Shown: positions 34,773-45,013, counted from the first letter of the stretch. The stretch: DNA of 64,000 nucleotides from Eubacteriales bacterium (GCA_030536995.1 JAUNOY010000005.1:70006-134005); one strand, 5' to 3'. Made by a program: numbers and translations. Notes: generated by a model not told the origin, from the letters alone.

Positions 34773-35141
34773 ATGGCATCGGAAAAGAATTTTGAAAACA
34801 GGGTTAAAGCTTTCCTGAAAGAACAGGGATGTTACTTCATCAAATATTGGGGTGGAGGTGAATTCACCAAAGCAGGTGTTCCTGACATCTTGGTATGTTG
34901 TAATGGTAAATTCCTTGGGGTTGAAGTGAAAGCACAGACAGGAAGACCTAAGATGTTGCAGGTTCAGAATCTGAAAAAGATTAATGAAGCAGGGGGTTAT
35001 GGTGTTCTGTTATATCCGAATCACTTCGACTTGTTCAAAAACCTGATTCTTTGCATTAAAGCTGAAGATGAAAATGCTTCATACAACTATGACATCTTTA
35101 ATAATTTGCTTACATGGTGGGAAAGGAAACTGAATGGATAG
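34773..35141 (+). CDS. VRR-NUC domain nuclease
   Basis: A 122-residue VRR-NUC (PD-(D/E)XK superfamily) nuclease. FENRVKAFLKEQGCYFIKYWG begins the fold, GVPDILVCCNGKFLGVEVKAQTGRP contains the active-site Asp and Glu-X-Lys, and QVQNLKKINEAGGYGVLL ends it. Phage-type stand-alone VRR-NUCs act on structured DNA such as Holliday junctions. AGGTGAT lies before the ATG. It overlaps the following nuclease-ATPase gene by eight bases. Confidence 0.85.
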   Translation: MASEKNFENRVKAFLKEQGCYFIKYWGGGEFTKAGVPDILVCCNGKFLGVEVKAQTGRPKMLQVQNLKKINEAGGYGVLLYPNHFDLFKNLILCIKAEDENASYNYDIFNNLLTWWERKLNG

Positions 35142-36720
35142 ATTTCATTTTTCAACAGCACAGTGTTTTGAGAACTGTCCCGCAAGGTTTGATTTTAGAT
35201 ACAATCAGAATTTGGACACCCTTCCACCTGACAATGCTGATAATCCTTTGTTACTTGGGACAGCACTTCACAGGGGAATGGAAGTTGGAATGAAACAAGC
35301 TATTCAGGAATACAAGAATGCTTTCCCTATTATCACTGACTTACACGTCAATGAAATCATCAAGTTGGAATATTGGATTCCTAAAATGCGGGAACTTCTT
35401 CCTGAAGGATTGCATGAAGTGAATTTCAAAAACGACGTGTATGAAGGAACAGCAGACCTGTTAGTTCCTGTTGAAAATGGACAGTTTGATTTATATGACT
35501 TTAAGTATTCAAATAACATTGAGCATTATATGTTATCTAACCAGTTGCATGTGTATAAGTATTTTTTACACCGAACGAAAGGAATCAAGGTTAGAAATAT
35601 GTTCTTTGTATTTGTACCGAAGGTACAAATAAAGCAAAAGAAAACAGAAACCATTCAGGATTTTAGAAACAGAATATTTCAGGAACTTGAATCTAAAGAG
35701 ATTCAAGTGAAAGAAGTTAAATACAACCCTAATAGGGTGGAAAATTTCATGCACACTTGCATGAAGATTGGATTGACAAGAAATTACAAAAAATCAGTCA
35801 CATATCTTTGTGACTGGTGTGAATACAAAGACTATTGTCGGGAAGGATTAGATTATATGTTATTACCAAGTGCAGAAAGAAGACAGATTTCTAAAGTTAC
35901 AAAAAGAAAATTATGGATTTATGGCGGTTCTTTTAGTGGAAAGACAACGTTTATGGACAAAGCGCCATCACCACTTAACCTGAACACAGATGGCAATATT
36001 CAGTTCGTCACAATGCCTTATCTTGCTATCAAGGACAAGATGGAAGGAAGACAGAGAATCCTTGCATGGAAGGTATTCAAGGATGCAATCGATGAACTTG
36101 AAAAGACAGCAGGACAGAACGGATTTAAGACCATTATCGTTGACCTTCTGGAAGACACTTATGAATCTTGTAGATTATTCATGTATGATAAATTAGGTAT
36201 TACACATGAATCAGATGATTCATTCAGAGCATGGGACAAGGTCAGAACAGAATTCCTGTCCACTATGAGAAAGGTGTTTAACCTTGATTATGAGAATATC
36301 GTGGTAATTTCTCATGAAGATACTTCCAAAGATATTACCAAGAAAACAGGTGATAAAATTACATCCATCAAGCCTAATATCAATGATAAGGTTGCATCCA
36401 AGATTGCAGGTATGGTTGACATTGTTGCAAGGGTTGTAGTTGAAGACGATGAATCAAGAACGCTGAATTTTAAATCTAACGAAGTTATTTTCGGCGGTGG
36501 AAGACTGAAGAACATTCAGACTACATCCTGTCCTTTAGATTGGGACGAACTTCTGAAGGTTTACGATGAAGCAAATTTTTTTGAAGAAGGTGCTGAATTA
36601 ATTCGGGAAGATGAAACAAAACCTGATGAAGAAGTGGAAGAACCTGAAGAAACAGAGCAGGTTGAAGAAGAACCTGCAAAACCTGCTAGAACATCGAGAA
36701 GAACAAGAAAGGAAAGATAA
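35134..36720 (+). CDS. Fusion of Cas4/RecB-like nuclease (probable Fe-S) and Sak4-like P-loop ATPase
   Basis: A 528-residue two-domain protein. Residues 1-240 form a PD-(D/E)XK nuclease of the Cas4/AddB type: FSTAQCFENCPARF at the N-terminus, GTALHRGMEVG, a GTADLLVP Asp, YDFKYSN and QLHVYKYFL. The CDWCEYKDYC cluster at about 228-237, together with the N-terminal cysteines, could hold a 4Fe-4S centre. Residues about 255-490 are a RecA-like AAA_24/Sak4 ATPase with Walker A GGSFSGKTTF and a VISHEDTS segment. The acidic tail (about 490-520) is disordered. Phages usually encode these activities on separate genes, so this looks like a fused end-processing and annealing or strand-exchange factor. 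Confidence 0.8.
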   Translation: MDRFHFSTAQCFENCPARFDFRYNQNLDTLPPDNADNPLLLGTALHRGMEVGMKQAIQEYKNAFPIITDLHVNEIIKLEYWIPKMRELLPEGLHEVNFKNDVYEGTADLLVPVENGQFDLYDFKYSNNIEHYMLSNQLHVYKYFLHRTKGIKVRNMFFVFVPKVQIKQKKTETIQDFRNRIFQELESKEIQVKEVKYNPNRVENFMHTCMKIGLTRNYKKSVTYLCDWCEYKDYCREGLDYMLLPSAERRQISKVTKRKLWIYGGSFSGKTTFMDKAPSPLNLNTDGNIQFVTMPYLAIKDKMEGRQRILAWKVFKDAIDELEKTAGQNGFKTIIVDLLEDTYESCRLFMYDKLGITHESDDSFRAWDKVRTEFLSTMRKVFNLDYENIVVISHEDTSKDITKKTGDKITSIKPNINDKVASKIAGMVDIVARVVVEDDESRTLNFKSNEVIFGGGRLKNIQTTSCPLDWDELLKVYDEANFFEEGAELIREDETKPDEEVEEPEETEQVEEEPAKPARTSRRTRKER

Positions 36721-36723
36721 GCT

Positions 36724-37152
36724 ATGATGAACAACACAATTCAGAAAATGAAAGACAATGGGATGTATGACAGAATGGTGAAATTCTTTGCAGAGAAGAA
36801 AGTGGAAAACGAAGGTAAAGATTTCACAAGAAAGAATGTTGAAAGAATTATTGAATTTGAAATTCTTGCACGTTCAGAGCATGATTTTGTAGACACATTG
36901 ATTCAGGATTCTATTGATTTGGGAATCAGCAAATTAGTTGAACTGATTATGAACGCAGTGGAAGAACAGGTGAAGGTTTACGCACTAAATGATGTAGACC
37001 CTGATGTACTGTTTGAGAAAGCGACAGGATGCAAACATGCTGACCTTGAAATAGGTGACAGCGGATTTAAGAAATCCAATGAAGGCAAGATTAAAGATGC
37101 AGTTGTTGGTGGATTCTTAAAATTTGTTTTAAATAATATTTTAGGTAAATAA
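36724..37152 (+). CDS. Phage protein of unknown function
   Basis: A 142-residue, mainly helical acidic protein in the recombination cassette. It has a charged N-terminal half (KMKDNGMYDRMVKFFAEKK) and a final VVGGFLKFVLNNILGK amphipathic helix. No motif is recognised. AAAGGAAAG lies upstream and it sits four bases after the nuclease-ATPase gene, so it is probably co-translated and perhaps a partner. Confidence 0.6.
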   Translation: MMNNTIQKMKDNGMYDRMVKFFAEKKVENEGKDFTRKNVERIIEFEILARSEHDFVDTLIQDSIDLGISKLVELIMNAVEEQVKVYALNDVDPDVLFEKATGCKHADLEIGDSGFKKSNEGKIKDAVVGGFLKFVLNNILGK

Positions 37153-37175
37153 GAAAGGTTAAAAAGGTGAAAATT

Positions 37176-37631
37176 ATGAGTATTTTTGAAAATTGGGACA
37201 AAAGTATTGATACAGAAGGATTACAGAAAGACATCGCTGAAGCCGAAAAATCTGGTGGTTCAGGGGAATATGAGGAAGTTCCTGTCGGTACATACGAGGT
37301 GAAAATTGAAAAGATGGAACTGAAGGAATCCAAAAAAGGTGACCCAATGTTCTTCTGTCAGTTCAGAATCCTTCAGGGTGGCTTCAAAAACAGTTGTCTG
37401 TTCATGAATCAGGTCATCACACAGGGCTTCCAGATTGGACAGGTCAACCGATTCCTTCGTAGTCTTGACGCTGTGGACACTGTGGAATTTAAAACATACG
37501 CACAGTATAATGACCTGATTCTTGACATCATGGAAGCGATTGATGAAAAACTGGAATTTCTGCTTGAATTTAAAAAGTCTAAAAAAGACTTCCCTATTTA
37601 CACAATCAAAGAAGTATACGAAGTAGAGTAA
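37176..37631 (+). CDS. DUF669-like phage DNA-binding protein
   Basis: A 151-residue protein with the pattern of DUF669 phage proteins, thought to be ssDNA-binding or recombination accessory factors: EVPVGTYEVKIEKMELKESK, MFFCQFRILQGGFKNSCLF and GFQIGQVNRFLRSL. It lies next to the Sak4-like ATPase, as is common for this family. ATG 37176 follows a double purine-rich leader (AAAGG at 37154, AAGGTG at 37164) almost identical to that of the capsid gene. Confidence 0.7.
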   Translation: MSIFENWDKSIDTEGLQKDIAEAEKSGGSGEYEEVPVGTYEVKIEKMELKESKKGDPMFFCQFRILQGGFKNSCLFMNQVITQGFQIGQVNRFLRSLDAVDTVEFKTYAQYNDLILDIMEAIDEKLEFLLEFKKSKKDFPIYTIKEVYEVE

Positions 37632-37651
37632 GGAAAGGCGGGTGAATCTTG

Positions 37652-39466
37652 ATGTTGTTCTTTGACTTTGAAGTATTCGTCAAGGATTGGCTTGTAGTCA
37701 TCCTTGATATGAATGCTAGAAAAGAATATATCATTGTAAATTCACCTGATGAGCTTAAAGCATTCTACGAAAAGCATAAAAATGATATTTGGATAGGATT
37801 CAACAATCATCATTATGATGATTACATCCTGAAAGGCATTCTGTGCGACATGAATCCCAAGGAAATCAATGACCACATCATTGTAAAAGAACAAGCAGGT
37901 TGGACGTTTTCCAACCTGTTTCGTTCAATCCCGCTTCTGTCTTATGATGTTTTTCAGGCAAAGGTGGACAGGGGATTGAAGTTCTTCGAAGGGTCACTTG
38001 GGAATATGGTGAAAGAATCATCCATCCCATTCGATATTCCAAGGAAACTTACTGAAGCTGAAATTCAGGAAACAATTAAATATTGTAGACATGATGTTGA
38101 ACAGACAGTTGAAGTATTTATTCAAAGGAAAGCTGATTTTGATGCTATTGTTTCGCTGATAAAAATGTTTTCAGAATCATTATCAATTAAAGATATCGGT
38201 CTTACTAAGGCTCAAATGAGTGCTAAAATTTTAGAGTGTAAAAAGGTCAGCAGGAATGATGAATTTGACCTGTTTGTATTACCTTGTATTGATATCAAGA
38301 AGTACAGAAAAGCAATAGATTTTTACATGTCGATGAAAGGGAAAACAAATCAGAAAGAAGTGTATTCCCAAAAGTTGAACATGGTTATATCAGGAATCGT
38401 ACATAATATCAGTTGGGGTGGAATTCATGCGGGAAAAGAAAGATACATGAATCTTGGAAAAGGTAGGCAGATTTGGCACATTGACGTGGCTTCGTTTTAT
38501 CCAAGATTGATGATATTTCATAATCTGCTCACAAGGAATTCCAGTAAACCTGACAAGTTCAAAATGATTTACGATAAACGAATCGAGTTGAAACATGCGG
38601 GGAAGAAGAAAGAACAAGCACCTTTGAAAATCGTTATCAATGGTACTTATGGAATCAGTAAAGCAGTAACATCAACAGCGTATGACCCAAGGAATGCGAA
38701 TCTAATATGTATGAATGGTCAGTTGATGCTGATTGACCTGATTGAACATCTCGAAAAGATAGATGGATTTGAATTAATACAGTCCAACACAGATGGTCTG
38801 ATTATCAGTCTTCCTGATACAGATGAAGCGTTTGAACAGATGGATGACATTTGTTTTGAATGGGAAAAAAGATGCAACATGGAATTGGAATTTGATGAAA
38901 TCACTTCCATTTGGGAAAAAGATGTGAACAACTATGTATTCATCTTTTCAAATGGGAAGGTTGAAAGAAAAGGTGCATATGTGAAAGAATTGTCTGCACT
39001 TGATTATGACCTTCCAATCGTCAATAAAGCGATTGTAGATAGAATTACGAAAGGAATTCCGATTGAACGAACTATCAGAGAATGTGATGACCTGAAGGAA
39101 TTCCAGATGATTAAAAAGATTTCATCAAAATATAAATGTCTTCTGCATGGTGGACATTGGGACTCATACAAAGCAATTAATCCGTCCAGTGGTCGATTGA
39201 AAACATTTACAAGATTTATCGGGAATCCTACAAAACTTCCTGAACGATGTGTTAGGGTGTTTGCATCAGTCAATGAATCAGATGGCGGTCTGTGGAAAAT
39301 CAAAAAGGACGGAAGTCAGGCGAAGGTTGAAGGGACACCTGAGCACTGTTTCATTTTCAATGAAAACGTGAATGATGTAAAAGTTCCTGCAAAGTTAGAC
39401 AAGCAGTGGTACATGAATACCGCATACGATAGAATCGCAGGATTTGGAATAAATGAAGGAAGGTGA
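37652..39466 (+). CDS. Phage DNA polymerase, family B-like
   Basis: A 604-residue replicative polymerase. The exonuclease domain shows FFDFEVF, IGFNNHHYDDY and YCRHDVEQT. The polymerase motifs are A at about 278 (DVASFYPRLM), B at about 325 (KIVINGTYGIS) and C at about 377 (SNTDGLII, a variant of the DTDS type). It is compact compared with cellular family B enzymes. ATG 37652 is used rather than the adjacent TTG 37649. With the D5 helicase just downstream, the phage appears to replicate largely independently of host PolC. Confidence 0.82.
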   Translation: MLFFDFEVFVKDWLVVILDMNARKEYIIVNSPDELKAFYEKHKNDIWIGFNNHHYDDYILKGILCDMNPKEINDHIIVKEQAGWTFSNLFRSIPLLSYDVFQAKVDRGLKFFEGSLGNMVKESSIPFDIPRKLTEAEIQETIKYCRHDVEQTVEVFIQRKADFDAIVSLIKMFSESLSIKDIGLTKAQMSAKILECKKVSRNDEFDLFVLPCIDIKKYRKAIDFYMSMKGKTNQKEVYSQKLNMVISGIVHNISWGGIHAGKERYMNLGKGRQIWHIDVASFYPRLMIFHNLLTRNSSKPDKFKMIYDKRIELKHAGKKKEQAPLKIVINGTYGISKAVTSTAYDPRNANLICMNGQLMLIDLIEHLEKIDGFELIQSNTDGLIISLPDTDEAFEQMDDICFEWEKRCNMELEFDEITSIWEKDVNNYVFIFSNGKVERKGAYVKELSALDYDLPIVNKAIVDRITKGIPIERTIRECDDLKEFQMIKKISSKYKCLLHGGHWDSYKAINPSSGRLKTFTRFIGNPTKLPERCVRVFASVNESDGGLWKIKKDGSQAKVEGTPEHCFIFNENVNDVKVPAKLDKQWYMNTAYDRIAGFGINEGR

Positions 39467-39471
39467 ACAAC

Positions 39472-41376
39472 ATGGTTTGGAATGGTAACAATATTGTATT
39501 CAAAGGATATGCGACAGGGGAAGGTAAGAATCCAACAATGAAAGTCAAAGGGGTCAAACTTCTTTCATGGGAACAGGTAGAAGGGAATAAGTCCTTCGGT
39601 GCAATTCTGAATAAAGACTTCGTTGACATCAGCTTCGATAGTGATGAACTGTCACAGAAATTTTGGTACATGGCTGAAAAAAATGATTGGAATTGTCTGA
39701 TTCTCGAAAACCCTACAAACGGACATATTCATAGTTACTGGAAAGACACTCATCACAGAATAGAGAAGGGTGGAAAAGACAAGAAACTTGCGGTCGGATT
39801 AATTGCTGATATTCATTCAGGCGCTACATACATTCCTTTGAAGGTGGATGGTGTAGAACGATTCCCGCCTTCCTTCGAACCTGATTACATTGATGAAGTC
39901 CCTGATGAATTGCTTCCAGTCAATACACAGATTGACCTTCTTAACCTGTCAGAAGGTTCAGGACGAAACGATGACCTGTTCAAATACATACTAATACTTC
40001 AGTCACAGCTGTCTGTGGAAAAGGAAGGAATCAGACGTATATTGAATAACATCAATCATTTCATCTTTCAGGACGCACTGTCCGATGAAGAAGTAGATGT
40101 TATAGCAAGAGATGAATCATTTGCGAAGCCTATCTTTTACAAAGGAAAAACATTCCTTCATAATAACTTCGGTCAATATCTTAAAAACGAATATCACGTT
40201 ATTAGACTGAATGGTCAGTTACATGTGTACGATAACGGAATTTATAAGTCAGGTTATCGTTTCATCGAATCCAAGATGATTGAAGTCATTCCAACATTGA
40301 AAGCTACACAGAGAAGTGAAACTTTGAAGTTTCTGGAAATCATCACACCTGATGATGTAGCACAGTCAGATGCGAACCTAATCGCTTTCAGAAATGGTGT
40401 TTACGATTTGGAAACTGATGAATTGAAACCATTCAGTCCTGAATATATCATCACCAATATGATTCCATGGGACTATAATCCTGAAGCGTATAGTGAACTG
40501 TGTGACCACACTCTTGATAAGATGTCCTGTTTTGATAAGGAAATTAGAGCAGTATTGGAAGAATCAATCGGTTATTGTTTCTTCAGACAGAATGAATTAT
40601 CCAAGTCCTTCATCCTAACAGGAACAGGGAGTAATGGTAAATCGACATTTTTAGATATGGTCAAAAATGTTCTTGGTAGACCTAACTATGTATCACTTGA
40701 CATGGACGAATTGTCCGAAAGATTTTCAGTTTCATCCATGTTCGGGAAGTTAGCAAATATCGGTGATGATTCCAATGATGAATTCCTTCAGGGAAAAGCA
40801 CTGTCGCAGTTCAAAAGACTTGTTTCAGGTAATGACATGAAGGGTGAAAATAAAGGACAGGATGTGTTCTTCTTCAAGCCTATGACGAAACTGTTCTTTT
40901 CATTCAATGAAATTCCAAGGATGCGAAACAGGGGATTCGATGCAATCAAACGAAGACTTGTCATTATTCCTTTCAATGCAAAATTTAGCAAGGAAGACCC
41001 TGATTTCGATGCAGGAATCACTTGGAAATTGAAGAAGCAGGATGTAGCAGAATATCTAATAATGTTAGGAATTCAAGGATTGAAACGTGTTCTTGAAAAT
41101 CAGGGATTCACAGAATCTAAAAAGGTCAGGGACAAAGTTGACCAGTTCGAAAAAGACAACAATCCAATTCTTCTGTTTCTTGAAGAAATTGATGAATCTG
41201 AAATTCTGAATCACGAAACAAAAGAAGTATTCGCAAGATATGACGTGTTCTGTAATGACAACGGATTCACAAGAATTGCGATGCAGACTTTCACGAAAGA
41301 AATCAAAAAGAATCTGAAATGTGACCGAAAGGTTATCAGGATAAATGGTAAAAAATCAACTATATTTGTGAGGTAA
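39472..41376 (+). CDS. D5-type phage helicase/primase (SF3)
   Basis: A 634-residue protein. The C-terminal SF3 helicase has Walker A at about 382 (TGTGSNGKSTF), a Walker B-like ANIGDDSND and LFFSFNEIPRMR; the upstream D5_N region (ENPTNGHIHSYWKD) and the NLIAFRNGVYDLET signature are clear. A winged-helix-like end follows. The N-terminal 150 residues correspond to the primase/polymerase region of relatives. ATG 39472 with AAGG eight bases upstream is favoured over GTG 39463. Such helicases unwind the phage origin. Confidence 0.85.
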   Translation: MVWNGNNIVFKGYATGEGKNPTMKVKGVKLLSWEQVEGNKSFGAILNKDFVDISFDSDELSQKFWYMAEKNDWNCLILENPTNGHIHSYWKDTHHRIEKGGKDKKLAVGLIADIHSGATYIPLKVDGVERFPPSFEPDYIDEVPDELLPVNTQIDLLNLSEGSGRNDDLFKYILILQSQLSVEKEGIRRILNNINHFIFQDALSDEEVDVIARDESFAKPIFYKGKTFLHNNFGQYLKNEYHVIRLNGQLHVYDNGIYKSGYRFIESKMIEVIPTLKATQRSETLKFLEIITPDDVAQSDANLIAFRNGVYDLETDELKPFSPEYIITNMIPWDYNPEAYSELCDHTLDKMSCFDKEIRAVLEESIGYCFFRQNELSKSFILTGTGSNGKSTFLDMVKNVLGRPNYVSLDMDELSERFSVSSMFGKLANIGDDSNDEFLQGKALSQFKRLVSGNDMKGENKGQDVFFFKPMTKLFFSFNEIPRMRNRGFDAIKRRLVIIPFNAKFSKEDPDFDAGITWKLKKQDVAEYLIMLGIQGLKRVLENQGFTESKKVRDKVDQFEKDNNPILLFLEEIDESEILNHETKEVFARYDVFCNDNGFTRIAMQTFTKEIKKNLKCDRKVIRINGKKSTIFVR

Positions 41377-41382
41377 ATAAAT

Positions 41383-41844
41383 ATGGACTATTCAATGGTA
41401 CAGCTTAATTTGGTAAAAGAAGCGAATGCAAGAGATTGTAAATTTAAAAATTTCAATAGCAAGTATGGGAAATATAAAAACAAAGTTGGACTTATTATCG
41501 ATAACGCAAGCACGATGGTATTAATTCCTGAAACTGCGTTTTATCTTGATATTAGTAAAATATTCAAAAATGCCGAAGCTATGAATATCGAAAGTGTGAT
41601 TAATATGAAAAATTCAAAAGTATTGATTAATACTAAGCAGATGGTAGTTACGGATAAGTACAACCTTTGTGTTTTCCAGAATGACGAGCATGAAAAATTT
41701 TATGTGAATGAGCGTTTATTAAAAACTTTCAAAAGTATAAAAAAACCAATCTTTGTAGGCACAGATGCTAAATCACCTATATATGTATTTGAAGAAGATG
41801 ACCTTGTTGGTCTTGTTCTTCCAGTAAGACATCATGAAAATTGA
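41383..41844 (+). CDS. Phage protein of unknown function
   Basis: A 153-residue mixed alpha/beta protein, Lys- and Asn-rich, with no motif I recognise. Near-identical spacing to its neighbours and a GAGGT just upstream support it as a real gene. It lies between the helicase and small accessory genes; possibly a nucleic-acid-binding accessory. Confidence 0.55.
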   Translation: MDYSMVQLNLVKEANARDCKFKNFNSKYGKYKNKVGLIIDNASTMVLIPETAFYLDISKIFKNAEAMNIESVINMKNSKVLINTKQMVVTDKYNLCVFQNDEHEKFYVNERLLKTFKSIKKPIFVGTDAKSPIYVFEEDDLVGLVLPVRHHEN

Positions 41845-42031
41845 ATGGGTATCTGTGGAAGAAGATACCCCACAGATTCAGAAAGGTTTGGAATACTGTT
41901 CTGTAAATGTTATAGGATTAACTTCGAAGAAACAAGAAAAGGAAGTATTCTTCGATTATAGATATGAACTTTGGTATAACTCGAACGGAACAAGATGTAA
42001 AGAAAAAATAATAAAATGGAGAAGTTTATGA
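41834..42031 (+). CDS. Small DUF551-like phage protein
   Basis: A 65-residue protein. The start IEWVSVEEDTPQ and the later EVFFDYRYELWYNSNG resemble DUF551 proteins, short phage ORFs beginning with a W-x-S/V-x-x-x-x-P block. It overlaps the previous gene by 11 bases and the next by four (ATGA). The ribosome binding site is weak, so translation may rely on coupling. Confidence 0.55.
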   Translation: MKIEWVSVEEDTPQIQKGLEYCSVNVIGLTSKKQEKEVFFDYRYELWYNSNGTRCKEKIIKWRSL

Positions 42032-42387
42032 TGGAAAGATTACATGATGGATGTATAGGTTGTGAATATGATGATTTAGCTTGTACAGATTTCCCTTGCA
42101 TAGCTTGTAAGCAGAACCACATGGAAGGTGAAGGTGATTATCCTGACTTGTGGAAGGAATCTGACCAAAACGATGCAGTGAATCATCCGTCCCACTATTG
42201 TCAGGATGGGTCAATGGAATGTATTGATGAAATGATTGAGGTCTTTGGTGAAGAAAATGTAAAAGCTTTTTGTGTCCTGAATGTCTGGAAGTATCGCAAA
42301 CGTGCGATGTTTAAGAATGGCAAGGAAGACCTGAAGAAAGCTGACTGGTACATGAACAAATTCAAAGAATTAAATAGAAAGGATTGA
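42028..42387 (+). CDS. DUF3310-containing phage protein
   Basis: A 119-residue protein. The C-terminal 65 residues carry the DUF3310 signature VNHPSHYCQDGSMECIDEM and FCVLNVWKYRKRA, a family sometimes labelled nucleotide kinase in phages though its reaction is uncertain. The N-terminal half has six cysteines (CIGCEYDDLACTDFPCIAC), suggesting a small zinc site. ATG 42028 in the ATGA overlap has GGAG seven bases upstream. Confidence 0.75.
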   Translation: MMERLHDGCIGCEYDDLACTDFPCIACKQNHMEGEGDYPDLWKESDQNDAVNHPSHYCQDGSMECIDEMIEVFGEENVKAFCVLNVWKYRKRAMFKNGKEDLKKADWYMNKFKELNRKD

Positions 42388-42393
42388 TTGAAC

Positions 42394-42891
42394 ATGAATT
42401 ATCACAACATCACAAAGGATGATATGCTGAATGGCGAAGGTCTTCGTGTGGTGCTGTGGGTCGCAGGATGTGAACACCATTGTGACGGATGTCAGAATCC
42501 TGTCACATGGAATCCTGTTGATGGACTTCCATTCGACACCGATGCTAAATATGAATTATTTGAAGCGTTGTCGAAGGATTATATCAGCGGGATTACATTC
42601 AGCGGGGGTGACCCACTGCATCAGAATAATTTAGCTGATATAGGTAAATTAGCACATGAAGTTAAAAGAAAATTCCCGAAGAAAACTGTGTGGTTATACA
42701 CAGGGTATACTTGGGAACAGGTGGAACATTTGACAGAATTGTGGAAAAATGTGGATGTTCTTGTAGATGGAAGATTTAATAACGATTTGTGCGATGTCAG
42801 TTATCCTTGGGCGGGGTCTACTAATCAGAGGGTTATTGATGTCCAGAAAACACTGAAAGAAAGGAAGGTGATTCTTTATGAAAATCATTAA
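42394..42891 (+). CDS. nrdG: Anaerobic ribonucleotide reductase activating protein (radical SAM)
   Basis: NrdG uses SAM and a 4Fe-4S cluster to generate the glycyl radical on NrdD. Cys26, Cys30 and Cys33 form the radical-SAM CxxxCxxC in VAGCEHHCDGC. TFSGGDPLHQNN is the SAM-binding GGE-like motif. Length of 165 is standard. ATG 42394 has AAAGGA ten bases upstream; TTG 42388 is too near. The 14-base overlap with nrdD shows coupling. Confidence 0.93.
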   Translation: MNYHNITKDDMLNGEGLRVVLWVAGCEHHCDGCQNPVTWNPVDGLPFDTDAKYELFEALSKDYISGITFSGGDPLHQNNLADIGKLAHEVKRKFPKKTVWLYTGYTWEQVEHLTELWKNVDVLVDGRFNNDLCDVSYPWAGSTNQRVIDVQKTLKERKVILYENH

Positions 42892-45013
42892 AAAGGACGG
42901 AACACTTGAAGCGTACAATTTTGAGAAAATAAAAAATGCAATCAATAAATCAGCGGATAGGGTGATGATTCACCTAACTGCTGAAGACTATGAAGAAATT
43001 CAGAAGAACGTCACACAGGTTTTAAAACATATCACTACCGATATCGATGTGAGTATGATGCACAATATCGTTGAAGATGTTCTTGAAGATTTTAATAAGG
43101 AAATCGCTAAGTCATACAAGGATTATAGAAATTACAAAAAAGATTTCGTTCATTTGATGGATGAAGTTTATGTGAAATCACAGTCAATCAGATTCATCGG
43201 GGATAAAGAAAACAGCAACACTGATTCCGCTTTAGTTGCTACAAAGAGATGTCTGATTTTCAATGAATTGAATAAAAGATTATATCGCAAATTCTTCATG
43301 ACTAAGGACGAATTGCAAGCCTGTAAGGATGGTTATATTTATATCCATGACCAGTCCGCAAGACTGGACACGATGAACTGCTGTCTGTGCGATATTGCTT
43401 CCATCATGCAGGGTGGCTTTGAGATGGGAAATGTCTGGTATAACGAACCAAAGACATTGGACACAGCATTTGATGTCATGGGTGATATAATCCTTTCCAC
43501 TGCATCACAGCAGTATGGTGGATTCACTGTTCCTGAAGTGGACAAGATTCTTGAACCTTACGCACAGAAGTCTTACAAGAAATACTTCGATGAATTCTGT
43601 GAAATCGTTGATGATAAAGAAACAGTATATGACACAATCAATCGTGCAGGCGAATATGCAAAGAAGAAGGTCGAAAGAGATTTCGAACAGGGATGGCAGG
43701 GAATTGAAATGAAGCTGAACACAGTCGGTTCGTCCAGAGGTGACTATCCTTTTATTACAATGACATTCGGACTTTCTACTGAATTATTTGGGAAAATGGC
43801 ATCAATCACCTTCCTTCAGGTACATAGTAAAGGACAGGGAAAAGAAGGAAATAAGAAGCCAGTCCTATTTCCTAAATTGGTCTTTCTTTATGACGAAAAG
43901 ATTCATGGTGAAGGATGTATGAATGAAGATGTCTTTGAAGCAGGAATCGAGTGTTCTTCCAAGACTATGTATCCTGATTGGCTGTCCCTTTCAGGTGATG
44001 GATATGTTGCTGAAATGTATCAGAAATATGGAAGGGTAGTAAGCCCTATGGGATGCAGGGCATTCTTGTCACCTTGGTTTGAACGTGGTGGAATGACACC
44101 TGCTGATGCAGATGACAAACCTGTCTTTGTTGGAAGATTCAATATCGGTGCTGTCAGTCTTCACCTTCCAATGATTTTAGCAAAATCAAGACAGGAAAAC
44201 AAAGATTTCTACGATGTACTTGATTTCTACCTTGAAATGATTCGTGGAATTCATAAGCGCACTTATGACTATCTTGGTGAAATGAAAGCATCAGTGAATC
44301 CAATCGCATACTGCGAAGGTGGTTTCTATGGTGGATATCTTAAGCCAGATGAGAAAATCAAACCACTGCTGAAACCAATGACAGCATCTTTTGGTATCAC
44401 AGCACTGAATGAACTTCAGGAATTGTATAACGGAAAATCCCTTGTGGAAGACGGACAGTTCGCACTGGAAGTTATGAAACACATCAATGACAAGGTTAAT
44501 CAGTTCAAGGAAGAAGATGGATGGTTATATGCTATCTATGGGACACCTGCGGAAAGCCTGTGTGGTCTTCAGGTAGAGCAGTTCCGTAAAAAGTACGGAC
44601 TGATTGAGCATGTATCAGACAGACCTTATGTGTCCAATTCATTCCATTGTCATGTGACAGAAGACATCAGTCCGATTCAGAAGCAGGACTTGGAAGGAAG
44701 ATTTTGGGATTTGTGTAATGGTGGAAAGATTCAGTATGTGCGTTATCCAATTGGTTACAACAAGGATGCAATCAGAACATTAGTCAGAAGGGCGATGACT
44801 AAAGGATTCTATGAAGGTGTGAACCTGTCCCTTGCATATTGTGATGATTGCGGACATGAAGAACTGGAAATGGATGTATGTCCTGTGTGTGGTTCGAAGA
44901 ATCTGACAAAAATTGACAGGATGAATGGATATCTGTCATATAGTCTTACCCATGGTAGTACGAGACTTAATGAAGCGAAGATGGCAGAAATAAAAGAAAG
45001 GAAATCAATGTGA
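42878..45013 (+). CDS. nrdD: Anaerobic (class III) ribonucleoside-triphosphate reductase
   Basis: NrdD makes dNTPs under anoxia. A short N-terminal ATP-cone ([21 protein letters not shown]) is followed by the ten-stranded barrel with [10 protein letters not shown]. The C-terminal zinc site is [18 protein letters not shown], and the glycyl radical loop is [10 protein letters not shown], a variant of RVxGYL. Length of 711 is normal. A phage copy with its own activase would raise dNTP supply in a strictly anaerobic host. AAGGAAGGTGA precedes its ATG. Confidence 0.94.
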   Translation: MKIIKKDGTLEAYNFEKIKNAINKSADRVMIHLTAEDYEEIQKNVTQVLKHITTDIDVSMMHNIVEDVLEDFNKEIAKSYKDYRNYKKDFVHLMDEVYVKSQSIRFIGDKENSNTDSALVATKRCLIFNELNKRLYRKFFMTKDELQACKDGYIYIHDQSARLDTMNCCLCDIASIMQGGFEMGNVWYNEPKTLDTAFDVMGDIILSTASQQYGGFTVPEVDKILEPYAQKSYKKYFDEFCEIVDDKETVYDTINRAGEYAKKKVERDFEQGWQGIEMKLNTVGSSRGDYPFITMTFGLSTELFGKMASITFLQVHSKGQGKEGNKKPVLFPKLVFLYDEKIHGEGCMNEDVFEAGIECSSKTMYPDWLSLSGDGYVAEMYQKYGRVVSPMGCRAFLSPWFERGGMTPADADDKPVFVGRFNIGAVSLHLPMILAKSRQENKDFYDVLDFYLEMIRGIHKRTYDYLGEMKASVNPIAYCEGGFYGGYLKPDEKIKPLLKPMTASFGITALNELQELYNGKSLVEDGQFALEVMKHINDKVNQFKEEDGWLYAIYGTPAESLCGLQVEQFRKKYGLIEHVSDRPYVSNSFHCHVTEDISPIQKQDLEGRFWDLCNGGKIQYVRYPIGYNKDAIRTLVRRAMTKGFYEGVNLSLAYCDDCGHEELEMDVCPVCGSKNLTKIDRMNGYLSYSLTHGSTRLNEAKMAEIKERKSM

